In this document: in pieces, positions 1-6,656 of the stretch
Layout of the letters: each line of letters starts with the position of its first letter
Numbering within the stretch: position 1 is the stretch's first letter
Assembly (NCBI GenBank): GCA_017883355.1
Contig: JADGNS010000042.1
Coordinates: 1 to 12,284, forward strand
From: Candidatus Solibacter sp.
Lineage (GTDB): Bacteria; Acidobacteriota; Terriglobia; Bryobacterales; Bryobacteraceae
Length of the DNA: 12,284 nt
Reading direction: 5' to 3'
The notes under the pieces: model-generated
Seen by the model: only the letters and a program-made list of their open reading frames with translations
Told to the model about the DNA's origin: nothing
The model's database searches: none
Program-made: the position numbers and the translations under genes

Positions 1-1
1 C

Positions 2-115
2 GGAGCGTTTGCCTTGCGCGGCTGCGTGCTCAACTACCGCACCACCAAACGCGACATGGAGATCCTGCTGGCTGATGTGCGGCAAGCCGTTCGATCAGTC
101 GAATTGCCAGGTTGA
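2..115 (+). CDS. PLP-dependent (group II) decarboxylase, C-terminal end only
   Basis: The window opens inside a gene; 37 codons remain before a TGA at 113-115. The peptide contains LRGCVLNYRTTKRDMEIL, which resembles the extreme C-terminus of group II pyridoxal-phosphate decarboxylases (aromatic-L-amino-acid or glutamate decarboxylase type), where a 'R.C..N.RTT..D...L...V' block closes the small domain. The catalytic lysine and PLP pocket lie outside the window, so neither substrate nor activity can be judged. The gene is convergent with the VOC gene, and its stop codon overlaps a hairpin. The family call rests on one short block and could be wrong at subfamily level. Confidence 0.6.
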   Translation, partial: GAFALRGCVLNYRTTKRDMEILLADVRQAVRSVELPG

Positions 116-133
116 CAGACGAAAGCGTCTGTC
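114..133. terminator. Hairpin between convergent genes, candidate bidirectional terminator
   Basis: GACAGACG (114-121) and CGTCTGTC (126-133) form a perfect 8-bp stem around the 4-base loop AAAG. The hairpin begins inside the stop codon of the decarboxylase and ends 5 bases before the stop of the opposing VOC gene, where a shared terminator is expected. There is no T-run on either side, so termination would be weak or factor-assisted. The pairing is seen directly; the function is inferred. Confidence 0.55.
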
Positions 134-138
134 CCACA

Positions 139-522
139 TCAGGGTAAGGGCGTTTCGCGATGCAGCAGGTGCAGGATATTGCCGTCCGGATCCGTGAAGA
201 ACGCCAGGGAATTCCCGTTGGTGGTCTGCGCATCGGTAAGAAACCGCACGCCCTTTTCCTGCAGCCGGGCGTAGACGCCGGCGAAATCGGCCACCGTGAG
301 CGCGAGGTGGCGCAGCCCGGCGGCATTCATGCTTTCGGCGGGTACGGTACCGGGCGCGGCTTCGATGATTTCGATCATGGAGCCGTCGGCAGCCTTGATG
401 AAGACGGTCTTGCTTTGCGCCGGCTGGTAATTGATGACGAAATCCAGATGCTCCACATACCACAGCGCGAGGCGGAGTGGATCGGGCGACGCGATCGCCA
501 CGTGTTCGATTCCGGTAACCAT
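139..522 (-). CDS. VOC-fold (glyoxalase/dioxygenase superfamily) metalloprotein
   Basis: A 127-residue protein made of two beta-alpha-beta-beta-beta modules of the vicinal-oxygen-chelate fold. Module 1 starts GIEHVAIASPDP (residues 4-15). Module 2 starts LRHLALTVADF (70-80) and ends DPDGNILHLLH (111-121). Predicted metal ligands are H7, E51, H72 and H118; the last position is more often Glu in glyoxalase I and methylmalonyl-CoA epimerase, so neither name is safe. Substrate is unknown. The ATG at 520-522 matches the usual VOC N-terminus. A GTG at 553-555 would add 11 residues and has an AGGAG (566-570, minus strand) 10 bases upstream, so the longer form is possible. It is divergent from the MutS-like gene, with 59 bases between the two starts. 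Confidence 0.85.
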   Translation of the reverse strand: MVTGIEHVAIASPDPLRLALWYVEHLDFVINYQPAQSKTVFIKAADGSMIEIIEAAPGTVPAESMNAAGLRHLALTVADFAGVYARLQEKGVRFLTDAQTTNGNSLAFFTDPDGNILHLLHRETPLP

Positions 523-581
523 ATGAGTGGATTGTAGCGCGCGGGCGGCGCACACCTCGTCAAATCTCCTAAGATTGATCC

Positions 582-2378
582 ATGGCGATGGAAGCCGCGG
601 CGATTGAGTATCCGAAGAGACTGGCGGAACTGGAGGCGGCGCTCGCCGAGGCCCGGTCCGGCCAATCGATCGCCGTCATGGTGGTCGTGGCGGCCGCGTT
701 CCTTTTCATGGCGTTGGGATTTCTCGCCGTGAGCCGGCGCACGGTTCCGCTGTGGTATCCGCCGCTCGGGCTCCCGGTGGCAGCGGTTTCCATCCGTAGG
801 TACCTGCGCCATCGTTCGGCCGCGCTGCGCTTCTCGCGTCTGGCAGGCTGGTACCGCCAGGGCGTCGCGCGGCTGCACGGGAACTGGGCCGGGAATGGCG
901 TGGCCGGCGACGAGTTCGGCGACGCCACTCACGTCTTCGAGAGAGACTTGAATCTGTTCGGCACCGGCTCGCTGTTTGAGCTGCTGTGTACTACCAGAAC
1001 CGAGATGGGGCGGCGCCGCCTGGCCGGTTGGCTGCTCGCGGCGCCCTCATTGGACGAAACCCTCGCCCGCCAGGAAGCCATTCGGGAGCTGACACCGCGG
1101 GCAGCCCTGCGCGAGGAGATTGCGCTGCTCGGCAATTTCGAGTTCGAGGGGGCCAAATGGGAAACCTTCGAGCAGTGGCTGAGTTCCCCGCCGGCGCCAT
1201 TTCGCGCCTCCGCGCGCCTGCTCGCCCTGTTGACTTCGAGCTCGCTCGGGATCCTCCTGCTCGCCGGCTTCGACCGCGCGCTTCCGTGGGACGGCTTGCT
1301 GCCGTGGATGGCGGCGCTCGGCGCGTTTCACGCGGTCTACGGTCTGGTGCGCCGGGAGCAGACCAAGGCCGCTATCGAATCGCTCCGCCTGGTGGGCTCG
1401 GAAATCGGCGTATTCCGGCGCGGACTCGCCTTGATGGGCAGGCAGACTTTCCGCTCGCCCAAGCTGAACGGGTTGGTGCAGCGCGTGGGGCGCGGCGGCG
1501 CGGCACTTTCGGTGCGGAAGCTCGAACGCCTCATCCGGCTGCTGGAGCAGCGCAACAAGGAGTGGTTCTTCCTGCCATCGATCGTGCTGCTCTTTGCCAC
1601 CCAAGTATGCATGGCGGTGGAACACTGGAGGCAGAAACACCGGACATCGCTGGCCGGCTGGTTGGATGCCTGGGCGGAGTTTGAGGCGTTGAACGCTCTG
1701 GCGGCGTATGCCTTCGAGCATCCGGAAAATACCTACCCCGAGTTCACGCCAGGCGGCGCGCAGTTCGAGGGGGAAGCCCTGGGACACCCATTGCTGCCCC
1801 CCAACGCCTGCATCCCGAACGATGTGCGGTTGAATGCCGCCACAAGGTTCTACATCGTGAGCGGGTCCAACATGACGGGCAAAAGCACCTTGCTGCGGGC
1901 CATCGGCGTCAATGCGGTTCTGGCGCTGGCGGGGGCTCCCGTGCGGGCGCGCGGCCTGCGGCTCTCGCACTTCTCCATTTGTGCGTCCATTTCGGTGGGG
2001 GATTCTTTACTACACGGAAAATCCAAGTTCCTGGCGGAAGTGGAGCGCATGCGCCAGACCCTCGAACTCGCTAGCGGGGAGCGGCCGGTACTTTTTCTGA
2101 TCGACGAGATCTTCAGCGGGACCAACTCGCGCGACCGAAGGGTGGTGGCGGAGTCGGTGGTGCGCGCACTCACCGGTTTTGGGGCCATCGGCGCGCTCTC
2201 CACCCACGATCTGGCGCTCACCGGGATGGTCGAGCGGACGGAACTGCACGGATGCAACGTGCATATGGGGTGCCGCGAGGCAGGCGGGCCGCTGGATTTC
2301 GATTACCTGTTGAAGCCCGGTGTCACCCGGGAATCCAACGCTCTCGACATTGCGCGCATGGTGGGTATTCCGGTCTGA
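582..2378 (+). CDS. Membrane-anchored MutS-family ATPase
   Basis: A 598-residue protein with a C-terminal MutS domain V ATPase: Walker A GSNMTGKS (428-435), Walker B LFLIDE (504-509, D508/E509) followed by FSGTNSRDR, and the H-loop STHD (540-543). Upstream, DLNLFGTGSLFELL (from about 122) through an AIREL block near 170 matches the start of the MutS core. The N-terminal mismatch-recognition and connector domains of MutS are absent. In their place are hydrophobic stretches at about 28-52 and 56-72, and further ones interrupt the core at 213-231, 239-256 and 329-347. This is an intact ATPase fixed to the membrane, of a type known in several phyla but functionally undefined. No Smr nuclease domain is present. 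A canonical mismatch-repair role is unlikely because the DNA-reading domain is missing. The ATG at 582 has no clear Shine-Dalgarno sequence; an internal ATG at 588 is an alternative. Confidence 0.85.
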   Translation: MAMEAAAIEYPKRLAELEAALAEARSGQSIAVMVVVAAAFLFMALGFLAVSRRTVPLWYPPLGLPVAAVSIRRYLRHRSAALRFSRLAGWYRQGVARLHGNWAGNGVAGDEFGDATHVFERDLNLFGTGSLFELLCTTRTEMGRRRLAGWLLAAPSLDETLARQEAIRELTPRAALREEIALLGNFEFEGAKWETFEQWLSSPPAPFRASARLLALLTSSSLGILLLAGFDRALPWDGLLPWMAALGAFHAVYGLVRREQTKAAIESLRLVGSEIGVFRRGLALMGRQTFRSPKLNGLVQRVGRGGAALSVRKLERLIRLLEQRNKEWFFLPSIVLLFATQVCMAVEHWRQKHRTSLAGWLDAWAEFEALNALAAYAFEHPENTYPEFTPGGAQFEGEALGHPLLPPNACIPNDVRLNAATRFYIVSGSNMTGKSTLLRAIGVNAVLALAGAPVRARGLRLSHFSICASISVGDSLLHGKSKFLAEVERMRQTLELASGERPVLFLIDEIFSGTNSRDRRVVAESVVRALTGFGAIGALSTHDLALTGMVERTELHGCNVHMGCREAGGPLDFDYLLKPGVTRESNALDIARMVGIPV

Positions 2379-2455
2379 GGGGATTGCGAGCTGCGATGCA
2401 AAATTTCTTCTAAAGCGCGCCGCCCTTTCGGCCGAGCAAAACCAGGGAAGGCAAG

Positions 2456-2767
2456 AACAAACTCGATGAGGTGGCCGCCACGTTCCGCGGCATCACGGAC
2501 AGCGCCCGCGAGATCAATGCCCTGATCGGCGAGGTACGTTCGGCCAGCAACGAGCAGGCCCGCGGCGTCCAGCAGATCAGCGCAGCCCTGGTCCAAATGC
2601 AACAGGTCACGCAACAGAACGCGGCCAGCGCCGAACAAGGCGCGGCGGCGGGCGAGGAGCTTTCGTCTCAGGCCCGAGCCATGAAAGCCACGGTTGCCCA
2701 CCTCGCCGCCTTGGTCAACGGCGCTTCCGAAGCTCAACTAAGTGCAGCCGCCGATAAACGCCGATGA
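2456..2767 (+). pseudogene. Remnant of a methyl-accepting chemotaxis protein (C-terminal helix)
   Basis: An open frame of about 104 codons encodes a heptad-patterned helix: KLDEVAATFRGITDSAREIN, then SASNEQARGVQQISAA, then QQVTQQNAASAEQGAAAGEEL. This is the descending, methylation-bearing helix of the chemoreceptor cytoplasmic hairpin. The receptor's N-terminal sensor, membrane segments, HAMP domain and the conserved hairpin tip that binds CheA/CheW are all missing. An in-frame TAA sits at 2411-2413, and the 40 bases after it do not look like receptor. The first possible start (GTG at 2471) has no Shine-Dalgarno sequence. The last seven residues are encoded by the left arm of the inverted repeat at 2746-2820. 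It is most likely a broken gene; expression as a 98-residue coiled coil cannot be excluded. The 77 bases upstream (2379-2455) show nothing recognisable. Confidence 0.75.
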
Positions 2768-2820
2768 ACGCGGATAACACCAAACTGCTTATCCGTGTTT
2801 ATCTGCGTTCATCGGCGGCT
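2746..2820. repeat. Long imperfect inverted repeat built from 10-bp modules
   Basis: Two 32-base arms (2746-2777 and 2789-2820) match at 28 of 32 positions around an 11-base loop. The left arm is internally periodic: GCCGATAAAC, GCCGATGAAC and GCGGATAACA are three successive 10-base variants. The right arm is the same series read from the other strand. It ends 17 bases before the gyrB stop, so it could end gyrB transcription, although there is no T-tract. It overlaps the stop codon (2765-2767) of the chemoreceptor remnant. It resembles dispersed intergenic palindromes of environmental bacteria; this likeness is from memory and has not been searched. Confidence 0.8.
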
Positions 2821-2837
2821 GAATATGCTTCCCCCCG

Positions 2838-5279
2838 CTAGATGTCGAGATTCTTCACGTCCAGCGCGTTCTCTTCGATGAATTTGCGCCGCGACTCGAC
2901 ATCCTCGCCCATCAGCGTGGAGAAGATCTCTTCGCTCTTCACGGCGTCTTCCAGCCGCACCTGTAGCAGCGTCCGCTTCTCCGGATTCATCGTCGTGTCC
3001 GCCAGTTGTTCCGCGTTCATTTCGCCCAGCCCCTTGTAGCGCTGCACGCTGGCGTCCTTCTTGCCTTCGTTCTTGATGTACTCGAGCAGTTCCACCCAGT
3101 CGGGCTGGGAATCGCGATGCTCGTTCTTCACCACCACAAACGGGGGTTCGTTAAACTTCGCGATGGTGCGCGCCAAAACCCGGAAACGGCGGAACTCCGG
3201 CTGGGCGGCCAGTTGAATCCCCACGCTCCGCTCCGCCCCCGTGGAGTCGCGGTACACCGCGGCCCAGGAGGAGTGCTCTTCGTCCTTGCGCATCTGGGGA
3301 TTCAAGCCCTTCCGCTTGAGCGCTTCAAACACTGGCTTCAGGTTCTCTTCCACCTGGAAATCGGCTTTGTGGTCGATCTGGAAAGCGATGTCGCTGAGAA
3401 CTTCGACCGCGCGGGAATCGCGCAGCCGGCGCTCCACCTTGTGGAACATCGTCTGGTATTCATCCAGGTTCAGCAGGAAGGTGCGCAACTCCTGCCCTTC
3501 CATGATCGACTTCGGCTTGCCGTCGCCGTTGGAGTGGATTTCGACCGTCAGATTCTCGGTCGCCCGCCGCATAATCTCCTTGGTGAATTCCTTCTCGTCT
3601 TTAATATACTTTTCGCTCTTGCCCTTCTTGATGCGGTACAGCGGCGGTTGCGCGATGTATACTTTGCCGCGCGTGATCAGCTCGTTCATGTGACGGAAGA
3701 AAAACGTCAGCAGCAGGGTGCGGATGTGCGAGCCATCCACATCCGCGTCGGTCATGATGATGATCTTGTCGTAGCGCAGTTTCGCCACGTCGAAATCGTC
3801 CTTGCCGATCCCCGTGCCCAGCGCCGTGATCAGGCAGCGGATTTCCTCGTGCCCCAGCATCTTGTCGTAGCGCGCCTTTTCCACGTTCAGAATCTTTCCC
3901 TTGAGCGGAAGAATCGCCTGGAACCGCCGTTCGCGACCCTGCTTCGCCGTGCCGCCGGCGCTCTCTCCCTCGACCAGGAAGATCTCGCACAACTTCGGGT
4001 CCTTCTCCTGGCAATCCGCCAGTTTCCCCGGAAGCCCGCCGGAATCCAGAGCGCCCTTACGCCGCGTCAGATCCCGCGCCTTGCGCGCCGCTTCGCGCGC
4101 CCGCGAGGCTTCGATCGCCTTGCCCACGATCTTGCGGCCCACCGCCGAGTTCTTGTCGAAGTACTCGCCCAGCTTCTCGTTGACGAACTGCGTCATGAAG
4201 CCCGCGATATCGCTGTTCAGCTTGCCCTTGGTCTGCCCTTCGAACTGCGGCTGCGGCACCTTCACGCTCACCACCGCGGTCAGGCCTTCCCGGACGTCGT
4301 CGCCGGAGAGATTTTCCTTCACGTCCTTGAACAACCCCGCCTGTTGCCCAAAAGCGTTGATGGTGCGCGTCAGCGCAGAGCGGAAGCCGGAGAGGTGCGT
4401 GCCGCCATCCACCGTGTTGATGTTGTTGGCGAAGCTGAACACGTTCTCCGAGTAGCCGTCGTTATACTGCAGCGCCACTTCCATCGTGATCGTGCCCTTT
4501 TCGGGCATCTCGCGGTCCGCCTCGAAGTGGATCGGCTTTTCGTGCAGCACGCTCTTGCCGCGATTCAGGTGCTTGATGAATTCGCTGATGCCGCCCTGGT
4601 ACACGAACTCGTTCACCTTCTCCGGATCGGTGCGCTCGTCCGTCAGCGTGATCTTGAGGCCCTTGTTCAAGAACGCCAGTTCGCGCAGCCGCTGCGCCAA
4701 GGTGTCGTAATTGAACACCGAAGCTTCCATGATCGTCAGGTCGGGCTTGAAGGTCACCCGCGTACCGGTCTTCTTGCCCGCCTTGCCCGTCTTCGCCAGG
4801 GGCGCCTTGGGAGCGCCGCACGCGTATTCCTGCTGCCAGGTATACCCCCCGTTCCAGATCTCCAGCTCCAGGCGCTCCGAAAGCGCATTGACGCAGCTCA
4901 CGCCCACGCCGTGAAGGCCACCCGAAACCTTGTAACTCTTGGAATCGAACTTGCCGCCGGCGTGCAGCTTGGTCATCACCACCTGCGCCGCCGAAACGCC
5001 CTCAGATTCCATGATGCCCGTCGGGATTCCGCGCCCGTCGTCCGTCACCGTGACCGAGTTATCGTCGTGGATGATCACCGTGATATCCGTGGCGAAGCCG
5101 CCCAACGCCTCGTCCACCGAGTTGTCGACTACTTCATACACCAGGTGGTGCAGACCCATTTCGCCCGTCGAGCCGATATACATGGCCGGACGAAGACGCA
5201 CCGCCTCCAGTCCTTCCAGCACCTTGATACTGCTGGAATCGTACACATCTCCCGCACCGGGATTGACTTCGTTTGGCAT
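2838..5279 (-). CDS. gyrB: DNA gyrase subunit B
   Basis: An 813-residue ATPase subunit of DNA gyrase, the A2B2 topoisomerase that introduces negative supercoils. Order of domains: GHKL ATPase (EVVDNSVDEA 49-58 with E49 as presumed general base and N53 for Mg2+; DDGRGIP from D80; GGLHGVGVS), transducer with the QTK lysine loop, TOPRIM (EGESAGG 437-443 with E437; DADVD 511-515), and C-terminal QRYKGLGEMN and NLDI ends. About 170 extra residues lie between the TOPRIM half and QRYKGLGEMN, as in the longer Gram-negative GyrB (E. coli 804 aa). It follows dnaN by 24 bases, with AAGGA 5 bases before the ATG, so dnaN and gyrB are probably cotranscribed. The position of E. coli R136, the coumarin-contact arginine, is N143 here. 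GyrB rather than ParE is supported by the location beside dnaN. Confidence 0.97.
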   Translation of the reverse strand: MPNEVNPGAGDVYDSSSIKVLEGLEAVRLRPAMYIGSTGEMGLHHLVYEVVDNSVDEALGGFATDITVIIHDDNSVTVTDDGRGIPTGIMESEGVSAAQVVMTKLHAGGKFDSKSYKVSGGLHGVGVSCVNALSERLELEIWNGGYTWQQEYACGAPKAPLAKTGKAGKKTGTRVTFKPDLTIMEASVFNYDTLAQRLRELAFLNKGLKITLTDERTDPEKVNEFVYQGGISEFIKHLNRGKSVLHEKPIHFEADREMPEKGTITMEVALQYNDGYSENVFSFANNINTVDGGTHLSGFRSALTRTINAFGQQAGLFKDVKENLSGDDVREGLTAVVSVKVPQPQFEGQTKGKLNSDIAGFMTQFVNEKLGEYFDKNSAVGRKIVGKAIEASRAREAARKARDLTRRKGALDSGGLPGKLADCQEKDPKLCEIFLVEGESAGGTAKQGRERRFQAILPLKGKILNVEKARYDKMLGHEEIRCLITALGTGIGKDDFDVAKLRYDKIIIMTDADVDGSHIRTLLLTFFFRHMNELITRGKVYIAQPPLYRIKKGKSEKYIKDEKEFTKEIMRRATENLTVEIHSNGDGKPKSIMEGQELRTFLLNLDEYQTMFHKVERRLRDSRAVEVLSDIAFQIDHKADFQVEENLKPVFEALKRKGLNPQMRKDEEHSSWAAVYRDSTGAERSVGIQLAAQPEFRRFRVLARTIAKFNEPPFVVVKNEHRDSQPDWVELLEYIKNEGKKDASVQRYKGLGEMNAEQLADTTMNPEKRTLLQVRLEDAVKSEEIFSTLMGEDVESRRKFIEENALDVKNLDI

Positions 5280-5303
5280 AGTTCCTTACGGTCCGCGTAA
5301 ACT

Positions 5304-6422
5304 TCAGATTCTCATCGGCATCACGACATAACGGTACTGGTCCGTGATGCCCTCGCCGGCCGGCCGCAGCTCGCCGGCGCTCTTCTGATCTTTCAGCTCG
5401 AAAGCCACCTGATCCTGCGAGATCGCGCGTAGAAAATCCAACAGATACTGGGCATTGAATCCGATCTCGATGTCCGGCCCGTTGTACTCGCTGCTTACGC
5501 TTTCTTCGCTCTCTCCGGTCTCCACGCTCGACGAAAACACCCGCACTTCGCCCGAGGCGAACTGCACCCGGATGGCCCGCGACCGCTCGTCGGCAAACTG
5601 CGCCACGCGTTCGATTGCCGAGCGGATTTCCGCCTTTTCCAGCTTGGCGATGAACTGGTGATCCTTCGGCAGCACGCGCTCGTAGTCCGGAAAGTTGCCC
5701 GTCAGTTTGCGCGTGATCAGCAGGCGGTGTCCCACCTGGAAGAACAGGTGATTGTCGTCGCCCGCCACGATCGCCTTGGCGTCGGTCCCCGCATCGTCGC
5801 TCAGCTTGGTGAGCTCGTTCATCGCCTTCTTGGGAATCAGCGCGCGAAACGGCTTCTCCGCCGTGCCGCTCTCCGCCGGCGATGCCTGCACGTACGCCAG
5901 GCGATGGCCGTCGGTGGCCACCATCGTCAGCCCTTCGGGCCGCACCAACAACAGCGCGCCGTTCAGCGTGAAGCGCGATTCCTCCATCGAGATCGCAAAC
6001 GAGGTGCGCGCGATCATCGAGGCCAGCGTCTTCACCGGCACTTCCGCGATCGGTTCCGGCATCTGCGGCAGTTCCGGAAAGCTCTCCCGCGACATGCCCG
6101 CAATGCGCGTCCGCGACCGCCCGCTCGTGATGCTCGCCCAATGGTTCTCCAGGAACTTCATGTTCACGTCGCCTTCCGGCAACAGGCGCATGTAGTCCAG
6201 CAGCTTGCGCGCCGGGACCGTCCCCGCGCCTTCCTTCTTCACCCGAGCCGGGCAGGAGCAGCGGATGCCCAGTTCCAGGTCCGTGGCGGTCAGCGTCAAC
6301 CGGTCGTCCGCCGCTTCCAGAAGCACGTTCGAGAGAATTGGTATGGTGGTTTTCTTCTCCACCACGCCTTGCGACAGACTCAACTCACGTACCAGATCGC
6401 TCTTGTTGACGGTGAATTCCAT
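5304..6422 (-). CDS. dnaN: DNA polymerase III beta subunit (sliding clamp)
   Basis: A 372-residue clamp of normal length, made of three similar domains (about 1-120, 125-250, 255-372). The opening MEFTVNKSDLVRELSLSQGV and the following EKKTTIPILSNVLLEA are typical, and the C-terminus RYVVMPMRI is the usual end that lines the partner-binding pocket. It forms a ring dimer that tethers DNA polymerase III to the template and serves as a platform for other replication and repair proteins. The ATG is preceded by AGGAG at 8 bases. It lies 234 bases downstream of dnaA and 24 bases upstream of gyrB. A perfect TATAAT about 90 bases upstream suggests it has its own promoter. Confidence 0.97.
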   Translation of the reverse strand: MEFTVNKSDLVRELSLSQGVVEKKTTIPILSNVLLEAADDRLTLTATDLELGIRCSCPARVKKEGAGTVPARKLLDYMRLLPEGDVNMKFLENHWASITSGRSRTRIAGMSRESFPELPQMPEPIAEVPVKTLASMIARTSFAISMEESRFTLNGALLLVRPEGLTMVATDGHRLAYVQASPAESGTAEKPFRALIPKKAMNELTKLSDDAGTDAKAIVAGDDNHLFFQVGHRLLITRKLTGNFPDYERVLPKDHQFIAKLEKAEIRSAIERVAQFADERSRAIRVQFASGEVRVFSSSVETGESEESVSSEYNGPDIEIGFNAQYLLDFLRAISQDQVAFELKDQKSAGELRPAGEGITDQYRYVVMPMRI

Positions 6423-6513
6423 GCCCGCTGCTCCTATTCTGTCCCGGCTAACTCAAGATGCATCGCAACAACCGCATTCCTTGGGCCTGTGCAACCTGCT
6501 AAAGAATACCTAA

Positions 6514-6519
6514 ATTATA
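6514..6519 (-). promoter_or_regulatory. Candidate dnaN promoter -10 box
   Basis: On the minus strand this is a perfect TATAAT in the dnaA-dnaN gap, inside an AT-rich island of an otherwise GC-rich window. A start near 6507 would give a leader of about 85 bases before dnaN. The -35 region at 16-18 bases spacing is poor (TAGCGG at 17), so the call rests on the -10 and location only. The AT-richness could instead reflect a DNA unwinding element. Confidence 0.4.
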
Positions 6520-6599
6520 CTAAACTCAACTACTTTCCGCTATGCCCGCGGACAATTTCGAAGCCTGCAAAACGCCCCGATTCCGCCCTCGCCATATGG

Positions 6600-6646
6600 T
6601 TTTACACAGTTTTCCCGATTGGCTCCGAAAGGGCCCATGTGCAAAA
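6600..6646. other. DnaA-box-like pair downstream of dnaA (possible oriC part)
   Basis: TTTTACACA lies at 6600-6608 on the plus strand and TTTTGCACA at 6638-6646 on the minus strand. Each differs from the E. coli consensus TTATNCACA at position 3 only. They sit in inverted orientation in the dnaA-dnaN gap, beside an AT-rich stretch (about 6499-6540). A weaker TTGCACA core occurs on the minus strand at 6488-6494. Boxes in this gap resemble the downstream half of the Bacillus bipartite origin. The motifs are seen; origin function is inferred. Confidence 0.45.
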
Positions 6647-6656
6647 CTCAATAAGT

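Noticed and set aside
139..522. Naming the VOC gene glyoxalase I or methylmalonyl-CoA epimerase
   Set aside because: The fourth ligand position is His, and no substrate-specific residues were recognised; the fold alone does not fix the reaction.
582..2378. Calling the gene mutS or mutS2
   Set aside because: It lacks the mismatch-binding domain of MutS and the Smr nuclease end of MutS2, and it carries membrane segments.
2746..2820. The inverted repeat as ends of an insertion sequence or a CRISPR repeat
   Set aside because: There is no transposase frame, the arms are only 11 bases apart, and there are no regularly spaced repeats with spacers.
3006..5300. A 764-codon plus-strand open frame opposite gyrB
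   Set aside because: It is the mirror of gyrB, open because the GC-rich gene rarely uses codons that read as stops on the other strand. Its protein has no recognisable domain.
5134..6141. A 335-codon minus-strand frame spanning the dnaN-gyrB junction
   Set aside because: It reads dnaN and the start of gyrB in a different frame; both real genes have complete family motifs.
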